Shown here one piece after another: positions 14,130-18,245 of a DNA stretch of 18,245 nt. The stretch is taken from the NCBI GenBank assembly GCA_040755715.1, contig JBFLXN010000043.1, forward strand, positions 1-18,245. The letters are read 5' to 3'. Position numbers and translations under genes: made by a program. A model generated the notes under the pieces. The model was not told the origin of the DNA. It made no database searches and was given only the letters and a program-made list of their open reading frames with translations. Numbering within the stretch: position 1 is the first letter of the stretch; the number at the start of each line of letters is the position of its first letter. Source of the DNA: JBFLXN01 sp040755715 [NCBI: Candidatus Edwardsbacteria bacterium]. Lineage in GTDB: Bacteria; Edwardsbacteria; AC1; JBFLXN01.

Positions 14130-14301
14130 TTAAATTTCCCCCAAAAGCGCAATATCAATATAACTTTTTGATTTTAAGAATTAAATAATCCAAATCAATC
14201 TTCTGGCAAATCGCTTGCATTTTATCCAAAATTATAGATAATTATACAGGCGGGGGATGAAAACGAGATTTAAATATAATTATAATGTTCGCTAAGAGAA
14301 A

Positions 14302-15066
14302 ATGAAAACATCCGAGAAACTTGAAGTCGGCGCAGTTTACACGAGAGAAGACCTTCGCAAGATGTTCTCTATTTCAGATGCAACGATAAACACGGGAGTT
14401 TTTCGGCCTAAAGGGCATCAGTCTGTCTGGCTCTTTGTCACGGAAAAGAAGACGCCTGATCGAACTCAGTACTCCGACTATTTCGATGGCAGACAGTTAT
14501 CCTGGGACGGGCAAACAAGCGGACGCACAGACGATTGGATTATTAACCATGAGGACCTTGGCCTTGAGCTGCTTCTCTTCTACCGCAAAGAGAAATACGA
14601 ATTCTCCAAGGCGGGATTTCGCTACTACGGGCCGCTGTGCTATCATTCCCATTCTCGACAACACCCCACGCACTTCATTCTTCACGTGGCTGATGATCTC
14701 GAGAAGGCGGTTGTGCAGGATGTCGAGTCTATGGCCGTCGAAGAGGAGTACTTCGAAGGTCGCAAGAAGGAACGGTTGTCTGCCTATTATGAGCGCAATC
14801 CACGACTAAGGCTTGCAGCAATCCGTTGTCATGGCCTGACCTGTGCAGTTTGCGGTTTCGACTTCGAAAAGACATATGGGCAAAGGGGTAAAGGTTACAT
14901 TGAGGTGCATCATTTGAAGCCGGTGAGTACGCTGTCCCAACCATCCAGTGTCGATCCAAAGTATGACATGGCTGTGTTGTGCTCGAATTGCCACAGAATG
15001 ATTCACCGAAGAAAAGATGATCCTCTTTCCCTGGGAGAGCTAAAGGCAATCTTGAAGGAAAGATGA
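14302..15066 (+). CDS. HNH endonuclease with N-terminal DUF3427/SRA-like reader domain (254 aa)
   Basis: A DNA-cutting enzyme of the McrA-like HNH type. The C-terminal domain has a zinc-binding frame CAVC (C181, C184) and CSNC (C227, C230), the catalytic EVHHLKP (H203, H204) and HRMIHR (H235). The N-terminal 130 residues, with YSDYFDGRQLSWDGQ (58-70), SGRTDDWII and a hydrophobic LELLLFYR strand, resemble the beta-rich modules found in restriction enzymes that read modified DNA (DUF3427/SRA-like), so cleavage of modified DNA is plausible. ATG 14302 has only AGAGA close by. A GTTCGCT box lies 8 bases upstream, so the gene is tight against a cassette boundary. It is the first gene of the plus-strand array and its composition is more GC-rich than the neighbouring spacer. 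Confidence 0.85.
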   Translation: MKTSEKLEVGAVYTREDLRKMFSISDATINTGVFRPKGHQSVWLFVTEKKTPDRTQYSDYFDGRQLSWDGQTSGRTDDWIINHEDLGLELLLFYRKEKYEFSKAGFRYYGPLCYHSHSRQHPTHFILHVADDLEKAVVQDVESMAVEEEYFEGRKKERLSAYYERNPRLRLAAIRCHGLTCAVCGFDFEKTYGQRGKGYIEVHHLKPVSTLSQPSSVDPKYDMAVLCSNCHRMIHRRKDDPLSLGELKAILKER

Positions 15067-15131
15067 GCGAACCATCGGTTGGTGCGTACTCGCTACCGCT
15101 CGCCGCACAGCCGCAACTTTATCTGTTAAAG
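15067..15131 (+). repeat. attC-like site D (degenerate)
   Basis: Directly after the HNH gene's stop comes GCGAAC, then CGGTTGGTGCG, which pairs with CGCACAGCC with one unpaired G and a wobble. A GTTAAAG box follows near the next ribosome site. The outer part of the stem is poor, so this is the weakest of the sites. Confidence 0.4.
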
Positions 15132-15138
15132 GACATAT

Positions 15139-16089
15139 ATGCTAATTCATAACGATAAGAAGTTCATACAGGCTAATTTTGAAAATGAAGACGAGCTTGA
15201 GAGAATTGTCTTAGAAAACTACGAATACATATTTGGTCCCGGGTCTTTTTATTTACCTAAAGCGATAATCAAAACACGTGAAGGTGTTGGAACTATACCT
15301 GATGGATATGCAATTGATCTTAGTTCACGAAGATGGTTTATTGTGGAGGTTGAATTAGCTCGTCATAGCGTATGGAACCACATTGCTCCACAAATCTCAA
15401 AACAAATAATTGCTGCGCAACAAGAACTATCGAGAAAACTGTTGGTTGAAATAGCGGTAAGTCAGTATAAAGATGATGATTCCATCAAGGACATTTTTAG
15501 CGACCTAAATATATCTGAACTCGATGTTAGAAAGGTTTTGACAGAAATACTTGAAACGACCCCGTTGATAGGATTGCCTATCGACTCAATTTCTCCAGAT
15601 TTAAAAGACTGGGCGAGGACATTAAAGAATGATGTCAGGTTATGGACTATCAAGAAATATATTGAGTTTGGAAGCCCACAGAACATCGTCTATGAATTCC
15701 CAGAGGAGTATAAACCAGTTCTTGACACGCAGGAAGAGAAGGATGTTGATAGTTCAGGCCAAGACAAGGCAACTATGGCATCTTACGATGTTACAGTGTT
15801 TGATTTGATAACCGCTGGACTTCTGAACGTTGGTGATAAAATTCGAATGAGTTACAAGCCCAGAAATGGCGATCAACGGAACTATGAAGGAATGATTGAG
15901 GCTGATGGTTCCATTTCAGTGCTGGGCAAGAAATTTTCAAGTTTATCTTATGCTGCTCTATTCGGAATTCAGGAAGCTGGTAGCGATCGCAAGACCGTAA
16001 ACGGCTGGACATCATGGAGAACATTACAAGGTGATTTGTTGGCTGATGTACGAGATAAATACCTTGATGCTTATAAACAAGAGAACTAA
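15139..16089 (+). CDS. PD-(D/E)XK nuclease-like protein with C-terminal RAMA domain (316 aa)
   Basis: The N-terminal domain (about 1-185) has an early acidic helix (EDELERIV), TIPDGYAID (P54-D55-G56) and WFIVEVELARH (E70, E72), a nuclease-like PD...ExE core. Residues 217-309 match a RAMA domain (restriction enzyme and adenine methylase associated): TVFDLITAGLLNVGDKI, YEGMIEADGSI, FSSLSYAAL and NGWTSW. RAMA domains are thought to bind DNA, probably sensing modification. The two are joined by an acidic linker (195-213). Together they suggest a modification-sensitive restriction enzyme. ATG 15139 has AAAGGA 5 bases upstream. It lies between attC-like sites D and E as a single-gene cassette. The exact catalytic set differs from the classic D-x-ExK, so activity is inferred. 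Confidence 0.82.
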   Translation: MLIHNDKKFIQANFENEDELERIVLENYEYIFGPGSFYLPKAIIKTREGVGTIPDGYAIDLSSRRWFIVEVELARHSVWNHIAPQISKQIIAAQQELSRKLLVEIAVSQYKDDDSIKDIFSDLNISELDVRKVLTEILETTPLIGLPIDSISPDLKDWARTLKNDVRLWTIKKYIEFGSPQNIVYEFPEEYKPVLDTQEEKDVDSSGQDKATMASYDVTVFDLITAGLLNVGDKIRMSYKPRNGDQRNYEGMIEADGSISVLGKKFSSLSYAALFGIQEAGSDRKTVNGWTSWRTLQGDLLADVRDKYLDAYKQEN

Positions 16090-16094
16090 AGAAC

Positions 16095-16230
16095 AGATAA
16101 CAACCGGATGCACGTGAACGAGTGCCACAGGTCGCTGTTTCAGGCGAGCGACAACTTACTATTTCCGAATTGTCTTTATGCTCTTTAGCGTCTTCGGAGG
16201 TGGCACTCGTCAGTGATCCAGGCGTTCGCG
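16095..16230 (+). repeat. attC-like site E (long)
   Basis: It starts AGATAAC (16095-16101) and ends GTTCGCG (16224-16230). CGAGTGCCAC (16119-16128) pairs exactly with GTGGCACTCG (16200-16209). Outer arms CCGGATGCACGTGAA and CAGTGATCCAGG pair with an extra unpaired G. An inner hairpin GTCGCT/AGCGAC lies at 16131-16152. At about 136 bases it is as long as the large attC sites known from chromosomal integrons. Confidence 0.65.
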
Positions 16231-16249
16231 TAGATATTGAGGCTAAATA

Positions 16250-16588
16250 ATGAAAGAGATTGCACGGGATTATAAACTTGTCCCGATAGATGAATTCGAT
16301 GCTCGAAGAGGATATTCCAGATGGCTTACCCCCGGAGTCGGAATCCGAAGCACAAAGAGAGGATCTCTTGCTCAAGCGGATTTATGGATTGATCAAGAAG
16401 GGAAGTTGGTAGCGCGTTTTACGAGCCGTGGTTACTCTCTTCATTTTCAAATTAGGGCAGTTTCATCGGACTTGGCTCCTGTCATGAAAGATCACATCGA
16501 AGAGTTTCTTACTGAAATGCTAATGACATGGGTGGTTGACGGAGTTGATGATGACTTGGAATGCGACGCTGTAGAATCATGCACATAA
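16250..16588 (+). CDS. Small hypothetical cassette protein (112 aa)
   Basis: The 112-residue product has no signal peptide or membrane segment. It reads like a compact alpha/beta domain with strands LWIDQEGKLVARF and YSLHFQIRAV, and an acidic helical end (DHIEEFLTEML...). It has Arg/Gly-rich RRGYSRWLTPGVG early on. No family recognised. ATG 16250 has GAGG 8 bases upstream. It lies 19 bases after attC-like site E and 23 bases before site F, so it is the sole gene of its cassette. Confidence 0.6.
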   Translation: MKEIARDYKLVPIDEFDARRGYSRWLTPGVGIRSTKRGSLAQADLWIDQEGKLVARFTSRGYSLHFQIRAVSSDLAPVMKDHIEEFLTEMLMTWVVDGVDDDLECDAVESCT

Positions 16589-16611
16589 ATTTTTGAGCCG
16601 GTTACAGAAAC

Positions 16612-16673
16612 CGCGAACAATCCGCTAGTGTGGGACGCACATAAAGCATCGCGTCCACAGAGGCGCGTTCGAC
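16612..16673 (+). repeat. attC-like site F
   Basis: It begins CGCGAAC (16612-16618) and ends GTTCGAC (16667-16673), boxes inverse in five bases. GTGTGGGACGC pairs with GCGTCCACAG, with an unpaired G, and an outer CGCTAG/GAGGCG pairing is also interrupted by extra bases. It sits between the 112-residue ORF and the GIY-YIG gene. Confidence 0.62.
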
Positions 16674-16716
16674 GCATAGAATATTGAAAAACCAGATAGG
16701 GCCACGGGACAACAAG

Positions 16717-17175
16717 ATGCACGAATCATTCGCGAAGCTATTGTCGGAACTAAAACGCAAATATGAACTACTAATGGAAATGGCTCCGCAAACTGTCGAC
16801 ACTGTGCCAGCCCTAACGCCAAAGGGGGGCGTCTACCTTTTCACTGAAAACGGTAAGCACCTTTACGCAGGAAGAACAAAGCGCAATATCGGCAAGCGGC
16901 TAAAAGACCATGTCGGGACAGCCAAAGACTGTCCTTTCGCCTGGCGCTTGGCAAAAGAAGCCACCGGCAAGAAGGCGACGTATAAAAAGGCGGGATCTCG
17001 CGCCGATCTCTTGGCGGATCCGTCTTTTCTGACGACTTACGAGGCGGCAAAGCTTAGAATTCGCAAAATGGAAGTTCGGTACGTAGCTGAGGAAGACCCC
17101 CTAAGGCAAGCCCTTTTGGAGATCTATGTTGCGGTAGTATCCAAAGCCGCCCACAACGATTTCGACACTCATTGA
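16717..17175 (+). CDS. GIY-YIG nuclease-family protein (152 aa)
   Basis: The GIY-YIG fold is seen as GGVYLFTENGKHLYAGRT (residues 37-54 from this start) followed by RNIGKRLKDHV, where the Arg and His are typical of the second helix. The family's conserved Glu is probably in LLEIYVAVV near the end, and NDFDTH closes the protein. The N-terminal 35 residues are helical. I prefer ATG 16717; a TTG at 16684 would add 11 residues and lie only 11 bases after site F. GIY-YIG enzymes include homing, repair and restriction nucleases; as a free-standing cassette its target is unknown. Composition is more GC-rich than the preceding RAMA gene, in keeping with separate origins. Confidence 0.82.
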   Translation: MHESFAKLLSELKRKYELLMEMAPQTVDTVPALTPKGGVYLFTENGKHLYAGRTKRNIGKRLKDHVGTAKDCPFAWRLAKEATGKKATYKKAGSRADLLADPSFLTTYEAAKLRIRKMEVRYVAEEDPLRQALLEIYVAVVSKAAHNDFDTH

Positions 17176-17183
17176 GAAACGGC

Positions 17184-17250
17184 GGCGAACCACGCGCTGC
17201 AAGCGGATTGTCTCCAGCGCTGGCGCGCTTCCGGCAACCGTTGAGCGCGG
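17184..17250 (+). repeat. attC-like site G, broken at its right end
   Basis: GGCGAAC (17184-17190) begins it. CGCGCTGCAAGCGGATTG pairs with CAACCGTTGAGCGCG with unpaired G, G and A, and the centre holds the perfect palindrome CCAGCGCTGG. The closing GTTCGCC-type box is absent; instead a second GGCGAACAACCGGACG follows. GTTGAGC (17240-17246) fits GTTRRRY but lies inside the paired arm. Confidence 0.55.
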
Positions 17251-17439
17251 GCGAACAACCGGACGTTTCTGGACACTACCTTCAAGAATCAGGTAAATGG
17301 CGATATCCAGGACGCCTACGCTCTCCGCGAACTCTATGAACAGCTTGGCGACCCCAAATACATCGACAAAGGCGCCATCTTTGACATCATGGCATATACC
17401 GTCATCGAAAAAGGGCTGGAGCTCACGGACGCGGCGTAA
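17245..17439 (+). pseudogene. 5'-truncated gene fragment (about 64 codons)
   Basis: A frame opens after an in-frame TGA (17242-17244) without any start codon and runs to TAA 17437-17439. It reads RTFLDTTFKNQVNGDIQD, then AYALRELYEQLGDPKYIDKG and FDIMAYTVIEKGLELTDAA as its parts. It is clearly protein-like but headless. The 5' end coincides with the break in attC-like site G, so the fragment was probably joined there by deletion or recombination. A hairpin GAGCC/GGCTC at 17479-17495 follows. Family unknown. Confidence 0.5.
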
Positions 17440-17621
17440 GGTAAAATCTGCTTCTCTTTTAAATGGAATTTGCTAATTGAGCCAGAAATGGGCTCTTCCC
17501 GCAACAAGCTGGGGTATCACGGCGGGTACATTCCAATACACTGATAATATGGAAGTAACCCTAAGTGGGATTCGTCCCAACTGCAAGCGGGTATGAATAT
17601 TCATGAAAATATGGATTGGAT
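17440..17621. other. Short spacer with two small hairpins
   Basis: GAGCC/GGCTC (17479-17483, 17491-17495) and TGGGA-TTCG-TCCCA (17566-17579), the second with a stable TTCG-type loop. Neither is followed by a good T-run. No gene seen. Confidence 0.45.
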
Positions 17622-18161
17622 ATGAATTCTTCTCAAAATCACAAAATTTGGCATTTTTTTGGATTCATAGTGGGTGATGCTCTACCAGCGGAACGGATCG
17701 AACTGTTTGGTGTTATTATTGAACCAATTTCATCAGAAAAGCAGAAGCTTTGGATCAAAGGCCCTTCTTGTCGGATAGAGTTTCCCGGTAATCTTCAGCA
17801 TGGCTTTGCAATAATACCACCAGACAAGGAAGTATATTCCCAGCATTTCATATATTGTAATGTTACCATGTATGGAGATGATCCAGGACTTATTGGTCTA
17901 GCGCAAAAAACAGCCGAATTAAAAATACAGAGGGCCGTTTTAGCCTTGAGCATCGCAATTCCTGATGAAGAAAGATGTCGTTTTAAGTTAACTAGAGTTA
18001 TTACGGACTCGGGCCACCAAAGCGGTGCCTGCTCACCGACTTCATGGTTTAGAATATATAAAAAAGAACTTTTCCCGATGGATGCCATAAAGAATATTCG
18101 CGCAATGGAACAAAGGAGTGCGGTGGACCCGGTGCGTCGGACAATTTTTTTGGGTAGCTAA
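17622..18161 (+). CDS. Hypothetical protein (179 aa)
   Basis: The product starts MNSSQNHKIWHFFGFIVGD and is mixed alpha/beta, with beta-rich hydrophobic stretches (RIELFGVIIEPI, QHFIYCNVTMYGD) and a helix (AQKTAELKIQRAVLALSIAI). There is no signal peptide, clear membrane segment or known catalytic motif. I chose ATG 17622 over the TTG at 17616; no strong ribosome site is visible for either. It ends in RRTIFLGS. It is preceded by the truncated fragment and followed by 84 bases to the window edge that contain an imperfect stem (GGCTCGTTG... with CAACGGAAGGAGCC), which might be one more attC-like site. Family unknown. Confidence 0.55.
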   Translation: MNSSQNHKIWHFFGFIVGDALPAERIELFGVIIEPISSEKQKLWIKGPSCRIEFPGNLQHGFAIIPPDKEVYSQHFIYCNVTMYGDDPGLIGLAQKTAELKIQRAVLALSIAIPDEERCRFKLTRVITDSGHQSGACSPTSWFRIYKKELFPMDAIKNIRAMEQRSAVDPVRRTIFLGS

Positions 18162-18245
18162 GCTCTGATTCGGTTAGGGTTTCCTTTGGCTCGTTGTTGC
18201 TTCTCAACCGGGGCAACGGAAGGAGCCCGTAGGGCGACTGGAGTT

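Larger units (their letters stand above)
13458..14301. other. Central region between the two divergent arrays
   Basis: It holds GTTAACT at 13473-13479 beside the minus array, a short direct repeat GGCAGCCA (twice in 13483-13500), the palindromic repeat copy 3 (13593-13627), a decayed coding remnant (13818-14129) and GTTCGCT at 14287-14293 just 8 bases before the plus array's first ATG. Neither boundary box has a full attC hairpin on its outer side, so this is where an attI or other capture site would be expected. No integrase is visible here. Confidence 0.45.

Noticed and set aside
15657-15670. ATATTGAGTTT inside the RAMA gene as a fourth palindrome copy
   Set aside because: It encodes KYIEFG in frame and lacks the second arm; coincidental match.
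11197-16673. CRISPR array from the repeated hairpins
   Set aside because: The sites differ in sequence and length, are separated by whole genes rather than spacers, and have attC-like boxes.
18189-18230. An eighth attC-like site at the window end
   Set aside because: Some inverse bases are present but no clear boundary boxes, and the window ends too soon to judge.

Overview
The window looks like an accessory (defence/genomic-island) region of a Gram-negative bacterium. An IS21-type transposon, integron-type cassettes and Mrr/RAMA/HNH nucleases would fit Proteobacteria or Desulfobacterota, but I cannot fix the taxon from the sequence. Composition is a mosaic: the 4.9-10.8 kb signalling operon is AT-rich, the IS21 element is clearly more GC-rich, and the cassettes at 11-17 kb each differ in base use. 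No core metabolic genes, rRNA or tRNA were seen.

Layout. (1) 1-440: the end of an unidentified gene and a small hypothetical ORF. (2) 775-4036, minus strand: an Mrr-like restriction endonuclease gene split after its 14th codon by a complete 2246-bp IS21-family element (1748-3993, istA and istB). The element is flanked by a perfect 5-bp target duplication, and removing it with one duplication copy restores a 336-codon frame. (3) 4098-4787, minus strand: two small ORFs, one with a likely winged-helix C-terminus. (4) 4866-10743, minus strand: a two-gene unit. The first gene encodes a 1452-residue protein that reads as STAS - GHKL ATPase - phosphoribosyltransferase (PRTase) - degenerate second PRTase - helical region - second GHKL-like domain. 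The second, starting 11 bases downstream, encodes a receiver-like domain fused to an aminoglycoside/choline-kinase-like phosphotransferase. I think this pair is the most likely undescribed system here: a partner-switch-like signalling or conflict module with a PRTase at its core.

(5) 11.0-17.3 kb: two back-to-back arrays of single-gene units. Each gene is followed by an imperfect stem-loop bounded by ...AAC and GTT..., with extra unpaired bases in one arm, which is the layout of integron attC sites. The minus-strand array (13457 to about 11000) holds a membrane-anchored HEPN-like protein, a secreted protein gene broken by an in-frame amber codon, a DUF4365-like protein and a frameshifted remnant. 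The plus-strand array (14302 to about 17250) holds an HNH endonuclease, a PD-(D/E)XK-RAMA nuclease, a small hypothetical and a GIY-YIG nuclease. No integron integrase is in the window. (6) 17.2-18.2 kb: a 5'-truncated gene fragment joined to the last attC-like site, then one more hypothetical gene.

A palindromic AT-rich repeat of about 35 bp occurs three times (671, 10941, 13593), always between genes. Together the region reads as a defence/mobile-gene island that gathers modification-dependent and other nucleases as cassettes beside a large nucleotide-signalling operon, with ongoing decay by IS insertion, nonsense and frameshift mutations.
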